DNA of 64,000 nt from a bacterium BMS3Abin11 (GCA_002897635.1 BDTD01000037.1:29689-93688), one strand, 5' to 3'. Positions 10,633 through 19,978 are shown, counted from the stretch's first letter. Made by a program: numbers and translations. The notes: generated from the sequence alone by a model not told the origin.

Positions 10633-11256
10633 ATGAAAATTTTTACTATAACTTCGATTACAATTCTGCTGCTGATTTCAGAATCTGTTTTTGCCTCCGG
10701 GCTGGACGATCTACAGCGGTTTTATAGTGGAATAAAAAGCTATTCTGCCAGTTTCGAGCAGACTGTCAGGGACGAAAAGATGAATCTGTTAGAGGCATCC
10801 AGCGGTGAGCTTTCGATACAGCGCCCTGGGAAATTTCGCTGGCATTATACTGCGCCATCTGAGCAGCTGATTGTAGGTGATGGCAAGCAGGTGTGGATAT
10901 ATGATGTTGAACTGGAGCAGATTACCCATCGGCAGTCCGATGCGGCTGTCACTCAAACGCCTGCTATGCTGCTGTCAGGAGAAGGTGACCTGGCAAAAAA
11001 CTTCATTCTGGAAGATGCTGGCCGGCATGACGGTCTTGACTGGGTGCGCATGATTCCGAAGAACCGGGATTCGGGATTTACCGATATCCACATAGGGTTT
11101 TCCAGTGGCAGCTTGAAGTTGCTTGAATTGCAGGACAGCTTTGGCCAGACAACACAAATGCGCTTTAATAATGTAAAAGAAAATAGCGATATTCCAGAAA
11201 AAACTTTTACTTTTACACCCCCGCCAGGTGTAGATGTCATCGAAGAGGCAGGCTAA
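10633..11256 (+). CDS. lolA: Outer-membrane lipoprotein carrier protein LolA
   Basis: Periplasmic chaperone that takes lipoproteins from the inner-membrane Lol ABC transporter to LolB. The 207 residues begin with a signal peptide (hydrophobic core ITSITILLLI, probable cleavage after the Ala at 21), followed by the LolA fold with SYSASFEQTV, GELSIQRPGKFRWHY and WIYDVELEQ. The matching transporter genes are at 40.2-42.2 kb. Its stop overlaps the rarA start (TAATG). The CTGAACA array lies where a leader would be. Confidence 0.93.
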   Translation: MKIFTITSITILLLISESVFASGLDDLQRFYSGIKSYSASFEQTVRDEKMNLLEASSGELSIQRPGKFRWHYTAPSEQLIVGDGKQVWIYDVELEQITHRQSDAAVTQTPAMLLSGEGDLAKNFILEDAGRHDGLDWVRMIPKNRDSGFTDIHIGFSSGSLKLLELQDSFGQTTQMRFNNVKENSDIPEKTFTFTPPPGVDVIEEAG

Positions 11257-12575
11257 TGCATACTATTTCTTTACATGCTCCGCTAGCTGATCGCATGCGA
11301 CCGCAGGAAATCTCCGAGTGTGCCGGTCAGCAGCACTTGCTGAAAGAGGGCAAGCCTATACGCCATATGGTGGAATCACAACATGCGCACTCGATGATCC
11401 TGTGGGGACCGCCAGGTACCGGAAAGACTACATTGGCAAGATTGATTGCACATCACTCAAGCGCACGTTTATTAACAATGTCGGCTGTGCATGCCGGCGT
11501 TAAGGATATCCGCGCAGTCGTCGAGCAGGCTCGGCAGAATCAGGAGATCGGTGAGAAAACGCTACTGTTTGTTGATGAAGTGCATCGTTTTAACAAAACT
11601 CAGCAGGATGGTTTCCTTCCTCATATAGAGGACGGCACCTTCGACTTTATTGGAGCTACTACCGAGAACCCGTCATTTGAGTTGAACAATGCACTGTTGT
11701 CGCGGCTGCGAGTCTATGTGCTGAAATCACTGACTGAAGATGACATCATTGAAGTACTTCAGCGTGCGATTACAGACAGGCAGCGAGGACTGGGTGATCT
11801 ATTCATTAGCATTACAGATGAGGCCTTGCGACTGCTTGCAGGGCTTGCTGACGGGGATGCCAGGCGTTCCCTGAATATGCTCGAAATCGCGGTTGATTTT
11901 GCCCGGACTGTCGATGGCAGACAGCTAATCGATAAAGAGGCTATTAAGCAGGTGGCTGGGGATAATTTACGGCGATTTGACAAGGGGGGTGATGCTTTTT
12001 ATGACCAGATATCCGCCTTGCATAAATCTGTCCGGGGCTCGTCTCCCGATGCAGCTTTGTATTGGCTTGCACGTATGCTTGATGGGGGTGCAGATCCTTT
12101 TTATGTAGCCAGACGCGTGGTGCGTATGGCCAGTGAAGATATTGGCAATGCTGATCCTCGTGGTCTGCAGCTGGCCCTTAATGCCTGGGAAGCACTGGAA
12201 CGTCTGGGTAGTCCTGAAGGTGAACTGGCACTCGCGCAGGCAGTCAGTTATCTGGCCAGTGTTCCGAAAAGCAACGCCGTCTATATGGCCTGGAAAAAAG
12301 TACTCTCTGATGTACGTAAACAGGGTTCGCAGCCAGTACCCATGCATTTACGAAATGCACCGACAAAGCTTATGAAGGAACTCGGTGCCAGCCAGAATTA
12401 TCGTTATGCACATGATGAGGAAGAGGGTTATGCCAGCGGAGAGAACTACTTTCCTGAAGGGATGAAACCGGTTAGCTACTATGAGCCGCTGGATCGCGGA
12501 CTGGAAAAAAAGATTGCAGAACATCTAAGATATCTAGGAGAATTAGATCAGGCATACAGGCAGCAGAAAAAGTGA
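11256..12575 (+). CDS. rarA: Replication-associated recombination protein RarA (MgsA, AAA+)
   Basis: AAA+ ATPase of the clamp-loader/RuvB type that acts at stalled replication forks. The 439 residues carry Walker A GPPGTGKTT at about 51-59, Walker B LLFVDEVHRFN near 105, sensor 1 GATTENPSFE and a C-terminal tetramerisation region with YLASVPKSNAVY. Full length. Start codon overlaps lolA by one base, so lolA-rarA form one transcript, as in Pseudomonas. Confidence 0.95.
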   Translation: MHTISLHAPLADRMRPQEISECAGQQHLLKEGKPIRHMVESQHAHSMILWGPPGTGKTTLARLIAHHSSARLLTMSAVHAGVKDIRAVVEQARQNQEIGEKTLLFVDEVHRFNKTQQDGFLPHIEDGTFDFIGATTENPSFELNNALLSRLRVYVLKSLTEDDIIEVLQRAITDRQRGLGDLFISITDEALRLLAGLADGDARRSLNMLEIAVDFARTVDGRQLIDKEAIKQVAGDNLRRFDKGGDAFYDQISALHKSVRGSSPDAALYWLARMLDGGADPFYVARRVVRMASEDIGNADPRGLQLALNAWEALERLGSPEGELALAQAVSYLASVPKSNAVYMAWKKVLSDVRKQGSQPVPMHLRNAPTKLMKELGASQNYRYAHDEEEGYASGENYFPEGMKPVSYYEPLDRGLEKKIAEHLRYLGELDQAYRQQKK

Positions 12576-12602
12576 TACAGATAAACCAGAACAAGCTGAC
12601 AA

Positions 12603-12619
12603 AATTAATAGAGGTACCC
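12603..12619 (+). promoter_or_regulatory. Boundary box providing the crcB ribosome binding site
   Basis: AATTAATAGAGGTACCC, with GAGG at 12611-12614 placed seven bases before the crcB ATG. It is the same box found at other gene ends in this window. Confidence 0.65.
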
Positions 12620-12621
12620 GT

Positions 12622-12996
12622 ATGAATCAGCTTATAGTAATTGCAGCCGGTGGGGCAGTGGGTGCTGTGATGCGATACGGTATGTCGAATGCGGTATATA
12701 CCGTGCTGGGCAGATCGTTTCCCTATGGTACTTTGGCAGTTAACGTATTAGGTTCTCTGCTGATGGGTTTCCTGTTTGTACTGTTGATCGAAAGATCGAC
12801 ATTCGATGTGTATTGGCGTAGCGCGATATTGATAGGAGGACTGGGCGCGTTCACTACTTTTTCCACTTTTTCCATAGAAACACTAAATCTGATTGAGGAT
12901 GGCGCGGTAACTCTGGCATTACTGAACATTCTATTGAGTGTTGCACTCTGTATCGTAGCAGTTTGGCTGGGTGTGGCTATGGCCAGACAGATATAG
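12622..12996 (+). CDS. crcB: Fluoride channel CrcB/Fluc
   Basis: Small four-helix membrane protein forming the dual-topology dimer that exports fluoride. The 124 residues include GGAVGAVMRYG near the N-terminus, the conserved N41 in the second helix, and GGLGAFTTFSTFS at 72-84, the phenylalanine-lined pore motif. A fluoride riboswitch was looked for in the 46 bases upstream and not found. A DUF190 gene follows after 22 bp, a common pairing. Confidence 0.93.
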   Translation: MNQLIVIAAGGAVGAVMRYGMSNAVYTVLGRSFPYGTLAVNVLGSLLMGFLFVLLIERSTFDVYWRSAILIGGLGAFTTFSTFSIETLNLIEDGAVTLALLNILLSVALCIVAVWLGVAMARQI

Positions 12997-13003
12997 CGCG
13001 GAG

Positions 13004-13016
13004 CGAGGTACCCTTA
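13004..13016 (+). promoter_or_regulatory. Boundary box providing the DUF190 ribosome binding site
   Basis: GAGGTACCCTTA with GAGG at 13005-13008, ten bases before ATG 13019. A truncated copy of the same box as upstream of crcB. Confidence 0.55.
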
Positions 13017-13018
13017 GA

Positions 13019-13324
13019 ATGAAAACAACGAATGTAACAGTGGTTCGAATATACTGCACTGAAGGAAAGAGCAGACTTAAAGACTTATTATCCAAATTGC
13101 ATGATTATTACCAGGTGAGGGGGGTAACTGTTTTCCGCGGTATTGCTGGTTTTGGTGTTTCAGGTGAACTTCATTCCTCTAGTTTATTGGATATTTCACT
13201 CGATTTACCGCAAGTGATAGAGTTTTTTGATGAGCCGGAGAAAATTTCATGCATTCTCTCTGAGCTGGCAGGCACATTCAAACCAGGTCATGTGCTTAGC
13301 TGGAATGCTAAAGTTAACACTTGA
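13019..13324 (+). CDS. DUF190 family protein, PII-like fold
   Basis: About 101 residues with the DUF190 layout: VVRIYCTEGKSR, LLSKLHDYYQVRGVTVFRGIAGFG, SLDLPQVIEFFDEPEKI. Members adopt a PII/GlnB-like ferredoxin fold and are often encoded beside crcB, so a link to fluoride response is inferred from context rather than known. The open frame extends to 12971 inside crcB, but ATG 13019 has the box-derived GAGG and matches the family start. Confidence 0.85.
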   Translation: MKTTNVTVVRIYCTEGKSRLKDLLSKLHDYYQVRGVTVFRGIAGFGVSGELHSSSLLDISLDLPQVIEFFDEPEKISCILSELAGTFKPGHVLSWNAKVNT

Positions 13325-13333
13325 TATAAACGC

Positions 13334-13377
13334 TAAGGGTACCTTTATTAATCCACGAATTAATAAAGGTACCCTTA
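13334..13377. repeat. Palindromic pair of boundary boxes
   Basis: Two 19-base arms, 13334-13352 and 13359-13377, each TAAGGGTACCTTTATTAAT or its complement, perfectly paired around a six-base centre. It lies between DUF190 and serS. It could act as a bidirectional hairpin, but no clear uridine tract follows. Confidence 0.85.
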
Positions 13378-13392
13378 AAACAAAACACCTGA

Positions 13393-14706
<1,314 letters not shown>

Positions 14707-14720
14707 AGAAATTGCTTTTA

Positions 14721-14940
14721 ACCGCAGAGGACACGGAGGTACACAGAGGTTTTTGGATTATTGATCCATTTCGATCGACGCTCCGTTTGTAGGTTCGAAT
14801 TTATTCGGACATAAACATGTCTGTGCATGTTCAGGCTTTAGGCGTGTAAAGGCCTTTTGTGCGAATGAATTCGCACCTACATGTTAAAATTGAGATTTAA
14901 CGAATAAAAACCTCTGCGTACCTCAGCGTCCTCTGCGGTT
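14721..14940. repeat. Period-9 inverted element enclosing a REP hairpin (serS-tal intergenic)
   Basis: Outer arms 14721-14754 and 14906-14940 are degenerate tandem nonamers (CGCAGAGGA, CACGGAGGT, ACACAGAGG and their complements). Inside lies a degenerate REP-like hairpin (TGTAGGTTCGAATTTATTCG at 14788; complementary GCGAATGAATTCGCACCTAC at 14861). One palindromic repeat is nested in another between two convergent genes. Confidence 0.85.
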
Positions 14941-14956
14941 ACACGATTTCGGCCTA

Positions 14957-16069
14957 TTATTTAGCCGCACCGAGTTTTGATTCCAGCGTTTCAAGCAGCA
15001 CATCAAACGGCTTGATAAATTTTTCCAGGCCTTCATCTTCCAGTTGCTGTGCGACGGCTTCCATATCTATACCCAGTTCCGCGAGTTGCTCCAGTACTGC
15101 TTCTGACTGTTCAAGGTCATCTTCAAGGCGAACAGCAGGTACGCCGTGATCCTGATAGGCTTTCAGCGTTTTTAGCGGGATGGTATTGACTGTGTTAACA
15201 CCTATCAATGCCTCGACATACATGACATCTGAATAAGATGGATCCTTGGTGCTGGTGCTTGCCCAGAGTAACCGTTGGGGCTGCGCACCTTTGCTGGCCA
15301 GGGCCTGCCAGTCCTTGCCGCTGAATAGTTTTCTGTAATCCTGATACGCCATGCGTGAGGCGGCAATGGCAGTTTTACCACGCAGATCAGTCGTATCTTC
15401 CAGTGCAGAGAGTTTTTTATCGACCAGCACGTCTATGCGGCTGAGAAAAAAGCTTGCGACCGATGCAATTTTTTCTATTGACAGACCGGCATTTACCCTG
15501 TTCTGAATACCGGCAATATAGGCTGCCGCAATCTCTCGATAACGTGAGATGGAAAAGAGCAGGGTGGCATTGACATTGATACCGTCGGCAATCAGTGTGG
15601 TAATAGCTGGCAGACCCTCTTTTGTGGCAGGTACTTTGATCAAAACATTAGGCCGGTCTAGCATTTTCCACAGACGGCGTCCGGCGTGAATAGTTTTCTC
15701 CGTGTCGTGTGCATAGTGTGGAGAGACCTCCATGCTGACAAAACCATCCTGACCATTGCATTCGTCATATATCGGCCGCAGCAGATCTGCCGCCTGCTGC
15801 AAATCTGCGATGACCAGCTTTTCATAGGCACTTCGGGCATCCGTATTCTCAGACGCCAGTTGTGCAATAGCTGTATCATAATCATCGTGATCGAGGATCG
15901 CTTTTTTTAGAATGGCAGGATTGGACGTCACACCGGTAATGCCGTCATTGTTTATGTAGGACTGGAAATCACCATTATTAAGCATGCCACGGTGAATATC
16001 GTCTAGCCAGATGCTCTGACCAAGAGTTTGTATTGTCTTGAGTGGGTTTGTATTAGTCAATTTATTCAT
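14957..16069 (-). CDS. tal: Transaldolase
   Basis: Transfers dihydroxyacetone units between sugar phosphates in the pentose phosphate pathway. The 370-residue form (longer than the E. coli 317-residue type) has GVTSNPAIL at 46-54 and Schiff-base lysine K145 in NVLIKVPATKEGL. The frame stays open to 16132, but ATG 16069 (MNKLTNTNPLKTIQ) matches the family opening, and the extra 21 codons approach repeat sequence. In an autotroph it can shuttle carbon between Calvin-cycle and pentose intermediates. Confidence 0.93.
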   Translation of the reverse strand: MNKLTNTNPLKTIQTLGQSIWLDDIHRGMLNNGDFQSYINNDGITGVTSNPAILKKAILDHDDYDTAIAQLASENTDARSAYEKLVIADLQQAADLLRPIYDECNGQDGFVSMEVSPHYAHDTEKTIHAGRRLWKMLDRPNVLIKVPATKEGLPAITTLIADGINVNATLLFSISRYREIAAAYIAGIQNRVNAGLSIEKIASVASFFLSRIDVLVDKKLSALEDTTDLRGKTAIAASRMAYQDYRKLFSGKDWQALASKGAQPQRLLWASTSTKDPSYSDVMYVEALIGVNTVNTIPLKTLKAYQDHGVPAVRLEDDLEQSEAVLEQLAELGIDMEAVAQQLEDEGLEKFIKPFDVLLETLESKLGAAK

Positions 16070-16122
16070 TTTATGTGGTTTGCTGTGAGCTTCAATAGCT
16101 TTTAGATTAACATGTTCTTTGT

Positions 16123-16157
16123 TTTTTACCACAGAGGATGCGGAGGTTACAGGGGAT
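16123..16157. repeat. Period-9 arm upstream of the DUF2007 gene
   Basis: Nonamers CACAGAGGA, TGCGGAGGT, TACAGGGGA in tandem. The last unit overlaps the ribosome site of the DUF2007 gene. Its complementary arm is at 16395-16426, beyond the gene. Confidence 0.75.
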
Positions 16158-16161
16158 AAGA

Positions 16162-16377
16162 ATGTTTAGAGTATATTCAGCACAGAATTCAATAGATGCC
16201 CATATCGTCAAAGGGCTACTTGAACAGCATGGCGTATCTGCGAGGATAGATGGTGAGTATCTACAGGGTGGGATAGGGGAGTTGCCACCAATGGGACTTA
16301 TAACAGTCAGTGTTGCAGAAGAAGACTATGACAGGGCTTTAAGTCTTGTGAGTGAATATGAAACTAAAGAACTATAG
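16162..16377 (+). CDS. DUF2007 family small protein
   Basis: 71 residues: MFRVYSAQNSIDAHIVKGLL, LEQHGVSARIDGEYLQGG, then a short strand-helix with EEDYDRALSLV. This is the layout of DUF2007 (putative signal-transducing protein), a ferredoxin-like fold of unknown role. ATG 16162 follows AGGGGATAAG, which belongs to the period-9 repeat. The whole gene sits between two inverted nonamer arms, an arrangement seen nowhere else in the window. Confidence 0.82.
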   Translation: MFRVYSAQNSIDAHIVKGLLEQHGVSARIDGEYLQGGIGELPPMGLITVSVAEEDYDRALSLVSEYETKEL

Positions 16378-16394
16378 TGAGTATTTTTCTTTTT

Positions 16395-16426
16395 CTCTGT
16401 GACCTCCGTATCCTCTGCGGTAAAAA
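16395..16426. repeat. Period-9 arm downstream of the DUF2007 gene
   Basis: GTGACCTCCGTATCCTCTGC with flanking bases, complementary to the arm at 16123-16157 and also nonameric. Confidence 0.75.
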
Positions 16427-16431
16427 TTTTC

Positions 16432-16620
16432 TTAATTTCGGACTGACACAACCATCAGTACAACAAACCCCACAATTGCAGCAATAATCAGAGCAAACGA
16501 CATCCAGTCACTGCGACTGCCTTTTGGGCCGTTCTCCATCCAGTGTTTGGTAGCAGGCCACATGCGCCACAGTAACATGACTAGCACAACAGCCAGCGTG
16601 ATTTTTAGAAATAGACCCAT
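16432..16620 (-). CDS. Small membrane protein, 62 aa, unknown
   Basis: Two hydrophobic segments (about 3-18 and 41-59) separated by a polar loop WPATKHWMENGPKGSRSDW. Not recognised as a family. ATG 16620 has GAGG seven bases upstream, supplied by the boundary box at 16621-16652, the same spacing as at crcB. The even hydrophobic pattern and good ribosome site support a real gene. Confidence 0.6.
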   Translation of the reverse strand: MGLFLKITLAVVLVMLLWRMWPATKHWMENGPKGSRSDWMSFALIIAAIVGFVVLMVVSVRN

Positions 16621-16652
16621 CAGGACGCCTCTTTTAATTCATGAATAGTCAT
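16621..16652 (-). promoter_or_regulatory. Boundary box providing a ribosome binding site
   Basis: On the minus strand: ATTCATGAATTAAAAGAGGC then GTCCTG and the ATG at 16620. The GAGG is seven bases from the start codon. Confidence 0.6.
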
Positions 16653-16689
16653 ATTAAATTCAGAGCCTTGTAGCCTGTTACAACAGACA

Positions 16690-16757
16690 TGTAGGTGCGA
16701 ATTCATTCGCACACAGAAATGCGTAAAATCACCTGTGCGAATGAATTCGCACCTACA
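16690..16757. repeat. REP-like hairpin, copy 2
   Basis: Perfect 24-base arms 16690-16713 and 16734-16757 (core GGTGCGAATTCATTCGCAC) around a 20-base loop. Near-identical in arms to the copy at 58313-58380. Confidence 0.92.
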
Positions 16758-16765
16758 TATGTCCA

Positions 16766-16817
16766 GGGAACCTCTGATTAAATGCCATAATTCTGGTCTA
16801 CAGGCTGATTCACAATC
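16766..16817. repeat. Single-arm copy of the large palindromic element
   Basis: Starts GGAACCTCTGATTAAATGCC and includes CAGGCTGATTCACAATC. It matches, with scattered differences, one arm of the palindrome at 17911-18070, but its own inverted partner is absent. Confidence 0.7.
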
Positions 16818-16860
16818 CGCCGTACCCGGGGAAATAGAACTGCCCCGGATTTTCCACAAT

Positions 16861-16888
16861 AAAAAACCCCGGCCTGAGCCGGGGTTTG
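16861..16888 (-). terminator. Intrinsic terminator of the yccA-like gene
   Basis: On the minus strand: AAACCCCGGC, loop TCAG, GCCGGGGTTT, then TTT. A strong GC stem plus uridine tract, about 15 bases after the stop at 16904. Confidence 0.9.
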
Positions 16889-16903
16889 GTTTAAGCGAGC
16901 GAT

Positions 16904-17572
16904 TTAATCGCTGCTCATAATTCCGAGGATATTCAACAGGCTGATAAAGATGTTGAACAGGCTAAGAAAGATGCTGTAGGTAGCCATGATGTAGTTGGTT
17001 TCTCCACCGTTGATGATGCGACTGGTATCAAATAGAATCATGCCTGACATCAGCATAATGATGGCGGCTGAAATAGTCAGTGTCAGAGCGGGGATCTGGA
17101 TAAACAGGCTGGCAATAATCGCCAGTACGATCACCATCATGCCGGCAAACAGGAATCCACCGAGGAAACTGAAGTCTTTTTTAGTGGTTAGCGCGTAGCC
17201 GGACAGACCCAGGAAGATGATGCCGGTGCCGCCAAGAGCGGTCGCAATTATCTGTGGGCCATTGGCCATAGCCATATAGACAGTAAGGATAGAGCCAAGG
17301 CCGAATCCCAGCAGGCCGGTGATCAGGAAGATAACACCGATACCAGCAGAAGAATTAGCTGTTTTTGGCAGGACAAACATGCCTAGAACTATAGCGACAA
17401 TAACAGAAATCAAATATGCCATAGGCGGCATGTTGATGGACATTGATACCATTGCCATAACGGCACTAAAGGCCAGTGTGGCTGACAGTAGCATGTAGGT
17501 GTTTTTCAGTACTTTATTGGCTTCCAGCGTGTTCAGTCGCGGGCGGGAAACAGCAGCATAATTCGGGTTCAT
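16904..17572 (-). CDS. Bax inhibitor-1/YccA family membrane protein
   Basis: 222 residues with seven hydrophobic helices after a short polar N-terminus containing LEANKVLKNTY, the usual opening of gammaproteobacterial YccA-type TMBIM proteins. Late blocks FDTSRIINGGETNYIMAT and LFNIFISLLNILG match the family, including the acidic residues of its proposed pH sensor. YccA interacts with FtsH in E. coli; the role here is inferred. Monocistronic, with its own terminator. Confidence 0.92.
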   Translation of the reverse strand: MNPNYAAVSRPRLNTLEANKVLKNTYMLLSATLAFSAVMAMVSMSINMPPMAYLISVIVAIVLGMFVLPKTANSSAGIGVIFLITGLLGFGLGSILTVYMAMANGPQIIATALGGTGIIFLGLSGYALTTKKDFSFLGGFLFAGMMVIVLAIIASLFIQIPALTLTISAAIIMLMSGMILFDTSRIINGGETNYIMATYSIFLSLFNIFISLLNILGIMSSD

Positions 17573-17755
17573 TATCTAATCTCCATAACGTTTACAATAT
17601 AGTCTCATACAGACTCATTCTACTGATATATATAATGAGGGTAGAGTTCCATGATTTCAAGAAAAAATAAAGGGGTAATATCACCACTATTGTCATAATA
17701 TTGCCACGCTAATCTTGTTTCCTGAAGCGAGTTGAGGCAAACTCGCGCGCAATAC

Positions 17756-17846
17756 GGAGAGGTGGCAGAGCGGTTGAATGCACCGGTCTTGAAAACCGGC
17801 ATGGGTTTGTAGCCCATCCAGGGTTCGAATCCCTGCCTCTCCGCCA
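17756..17846 (+). tRNA. tRNA-Ser (anticodon TGA)
   Basis: 91 bases from GGAGAGG to CCTCTCC plus G and encoded CCA. Long variable arm typical of tRNA-Ser. Anticodon loop CTTGAAA between CCGGT and ACCGG stems gives TGA, reading UCA/UCG. T-loop GGTTCGAATCC is intact. Confidence 0.96.
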
Positions 17847-17856
17847 TACAGCCTGG

Positions 17857-17888
17857 TCTCAGTAGGCCGTCTCTGTGGTCTACTGAGA
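17857..17888. repeat. Hairpin after tRNA-Ser(TGA)
   Basis: TCTCAGTAG at 17857-17865 pairs with CTACTGAGA at 17880-17888. No strong uridine tract follows, so it may be a processing or weak termination hairpin. Confidence 0.5.
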
Positions 17889-17910
17889 ACCTTAAAATAG
17901 ATCAATTAAT

Positions 17911-18070
17911 TAAGGAGCCTCTGATGTGTATGCCATATCTCTGGCTTACAGGCTGACTCACAATCAAGGCGCAGCTTTGAAAGCATGCCTGGGCCTGGTG
18001 AAAAGTTGCAACTCAGAGTGTGAATCAGCCTGTAAGCCAGAGATATGGCATACACATCAGAGGCTCCTTA
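17911..18070. repeat. 160 bp palindromic element (MITE-like)
   Basis: 52-base arms 17911-17962 and 18019-18070 with one mismatch, around a 56-base loop. Arms begin TAAGGAGCCTCTGATGTGTA and end in CTCACA or its counterpart TTCACA. It has no coding capacity. A diverged single arm lies at 16766-16817. Terminal sequence GGAACCTCTG/GGAGCCTCTG recalls insertion-sequence ends, so a non-autonomous mobile element is the best guess. Confidence 0.9.
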
Positions 18071-18147
18071 GCCCACTCTAGTCTGATTTTCCCCTGTAAG
18101 CGCTGGTCTGTCTCTGATTTAGGCAAAACGCAAGGCTCGATCCGGCA

Positions 18148-19023
18148 CTATTCCAATCTCTCCCAGGGCAAAGACTCATAAAAAGACTGCACTACAGGAT
18201 ATATCAAATCAAAATCCGGCAGGTCGCCGACTATCTCATCGGCAAGGGTTGGGTATTCAGCCTTTGATCGTTTTCGTATTTCCTCATCTCGAAATGACTC
18301 TGCCTGAGGGTAAATTCCTCTAGAGTGGGCTTTTACTATCAGGCTATCCAGAATCTTAGCTTTCACCACAGCATCCAAATCAGGGAATTTTTCTATCAGC
18401 AGGAAAAGATCAAAAACATCCTGACGTCTGTGCCTTCCCCGCTTTAGTTGCTGCAATACTGATCGTATTTTCTCCGCGATTAGGTCAATGAGAGTGTAAG
18501 CAGTGAGTATCCCATCTCCGCCGATACTGAATTCATCGATATTGGGCATTAACTCATTCAGACTATAGTCGATGTCTATAGCTGTAGGGCATCTTCCTGC
18601 CAATAAGCGTTTGTATTTTTGCTCATGTTTATATGCATACCCGATTTTCATCTTAATTGATGGAAATTGGGCATCAGACTTATTAGCAGGCTGAACTTTG
18701 CAGCTTTGGATTTTGCATTCCAGGTCATAATCGAGAGACTCTCCCATTATGGCCATGCTTTTATTCAGCCTATTGGCTATCTCATCCTTGTTAATGTCCC
18801 CCAACATCTGATTAGTGGAAAAATCGATATCCCTGGTATAGCGATGGCTGTTATATCGAATAGCTAAAAGAATTCCACCTTTGATTACCATGCTGGACTT
18901 GAGTGCTGGCTGGTTGGCGATGCCAGACAGGATGATATGAATAGCTTCTCTGAATTGCCTTTGATCCCCTTCGGGGACATCATTGACCCAGTCTTTAATA
19001 TTGTGTTCTTCAATCAACGACAA
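18148..19023 (-). CDS. AbiEii-type nucleotidyltransferase toxin
   Basis: About 291 residues. The DNA-polymerase-beta-like core is visible: KGG at 48-50, then RYTRDIDFST with D65 and D67 as metal ligands, and a mid-protein LIAEKIRSVLQQL helix with RRQDVFDL as in AbiEii/AbiGii proteins. These are toxins of type IV toxin-antitoxin and phage abortive infection systems. The frame starts at TTG 19023, directly after an in-frame TGA, with AGGG upstream; a second TTG is two codons in. The antitoxin gene ends nine bases upstream, so the two are co-transcribed. Confidence 0.88.
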   Translation of the reverse strand: MSLIEEHNIKDWVNDVPEGDQRQFREAIHIILSGIANQPALKSSMVIKGGILLAIRYNSHRYTRDIDFSTNQMLGDINKDEIANRLNKSMAIMGESLDYDLECKIQSCKVQPANKSDAQFPSIKMKIGYAYKHEQKYKRLLAGRCPTAIDIDYSLNELMPNIDEFSIGGDGILTAYTLIDLIAEKIRSVLQQLKRGRHRRQDVFDLFLLIEKFPDLDAVVKAKILDSLIVKAHSRGIYPQAESFRDEEIRKRSKAEYPTLADEIVGDLPDFDLIYPVVQSFYESLPWERLE

Positions 19024-19032
19024 TCACCCTGA

Positions 19033-19929
19033 CTAAAATAAATTAATTGACAGGCACCACTTCTCAGAAAATTCCGGGATGTACTCCGCAGAGGCGTCTA
19101 ATTTTCTTGAACCTCCCCGTTGTACCTGAGAGAGCCACCCATCAATAAGAGGGTGCTTCAATTTAAGCTTTTCATCCAGAATGTATCCTGCCCGAACTTT
19201 ATCTATGGGACGACCATGATTTGTCACCTCATCGACGATAAGCTTCAAATAGGTCTCCGCATGCTCCTCATATACCTCAAGTACATGGCCAATGCCTCCA
19301 CAAAGCTCCGGGTTTCGAAGCATATCGAGAAAAGTTCGACCAATGGTCGACACACGGTAGGGCTTATCCCTGATATTTTTATAAGCACCCAGGTGGATGC
19401 TATTATGTCTATGTACCTCAGTTCGGCCAATTTTTACCATGTTGATCTTGCGTAACTCAGGCAAACCATTCTTTAGATATATCGCCAGGTCATCACCCAA
19501 ATCCTTCTGCATACGATCAACGGCATATTTTCTCCACTCTCCTTTGCCAGGAGACGAAAGAAATAGTTTGCCGGGTATTCGGTTGGTTAGGCCGTGATGT
19601 GCCATGGCACTGAGATGGGATACATAGCAGAATGGATCTACCGAGCAGACAATCTCTTCTGATGGGGCATTGCTTCTTCCCAGAATACTAAAGACCGATT
19701 TACTGGAAAAGCTTTTGTGGGGATCCAGAATTCCATCATCAAGCAGGTTGTTAAGTGCAGTGGATAGTGAGCGCGAATCAGGGGAGTCCTTTTTGATGGA
19801 CTGTATGGGTTCACCTCGGAAAGATTTTGTCTGGTATATACGATAAACAATTACCGCTAATTGATAAAATGTGACAATTGGCTGATTTAGCTCAGACAGG
19901 GATAAAGACAGGGCTTTTGTTAATTTCAT
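19033..19929 (-). CDS. AbiEi-type antitoxin / transcriptional repressor
   Basis: 298 residues in the position of the AbiEi antitoxin, immediately upstream of the toxin. The N-terminal part resembles a winged helix (LNQPIVTFYQLAVIVY, ...LNNLLDDGILDP). The middle has FCYVSHLSAMAHHGL, common in AbiEi-like proteins, and later VSTIGRTFLDMLRNPELCGG. AbiEi proteins repress their own promoter by binding inverted repeats. Two perfect palindromes lie just upstream. Its probable SD, GGTAAG, lies inside the proximal palindrome. Confidence 0.85.
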   Translation of the reverse strand: MKLTKALSLSLSELNQPIVTFYQLAVIVYRIYQTKSFRGEPIQSIKKDSPDSRSLSTALNNLLDDGILDPHKSFSSKSVFSILGRSNAPSEEIVCSVDPFCYVSHLSAMAHHGLTNRIPGKLFLSSPGKGEWRKYAVDRMQKDLGDDLAIYLKNGLPELRKINMVKIGRTEVHRHNSIHLGAYKNIRDKPYRVSTIGRTFLDMLRNPELCGGIGHVLEVYEEHAETYLKLIVDEVTNHGRPIDKVRAGYILDEKLKLKHPLIDGWLSQVQRGGSRKLDASAEYIPEFSEKWCLSINLF

Positions 19930-19933
19930 TACA

Positions 19934-19978
19934 GCTTACCAATGATATACGTCCTCAGGACGTATATCATTGGTAAGC
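19934..19978 (-). promoter_or_regulatory. Proximal palindromic operator of the AbiE pair
   Basis: Perfect 21-base arms, 19934-19954 and 19958-19978, with a TCA centre; core GTCC-TCA-GGAC. It ends four bases before the abiEi start codon and contains the GGTAAG ribosome site. On the minus strand TTGACA (complement of 19985-19990) precedes it by the right distance for a -35, so the arm would overlap the -10. Confidence 0.85.

Noticed and set aside
12576..12621. Fluoride riboswitch upstream of crcB
   Set aside because: Only 46 bases are available and the conserved motif was not seen; the space holds a boundary box.
16620..16859. 79-codon minus-strand frame through the REP hairpin and palindrome relic
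   Set aside because: It is composed almost entirely of repeat sequence and overlaps the ribosome site of a better-supported gene.
17620..17905. Minus-strand frames across tRNA-Ser(TGA) encoding AERQGFEPWM-like peptides
   Set aside because: These are the well-known antisense translations of tRNA genes; the same artefact appears at 22364-22582 and 60937-61243.
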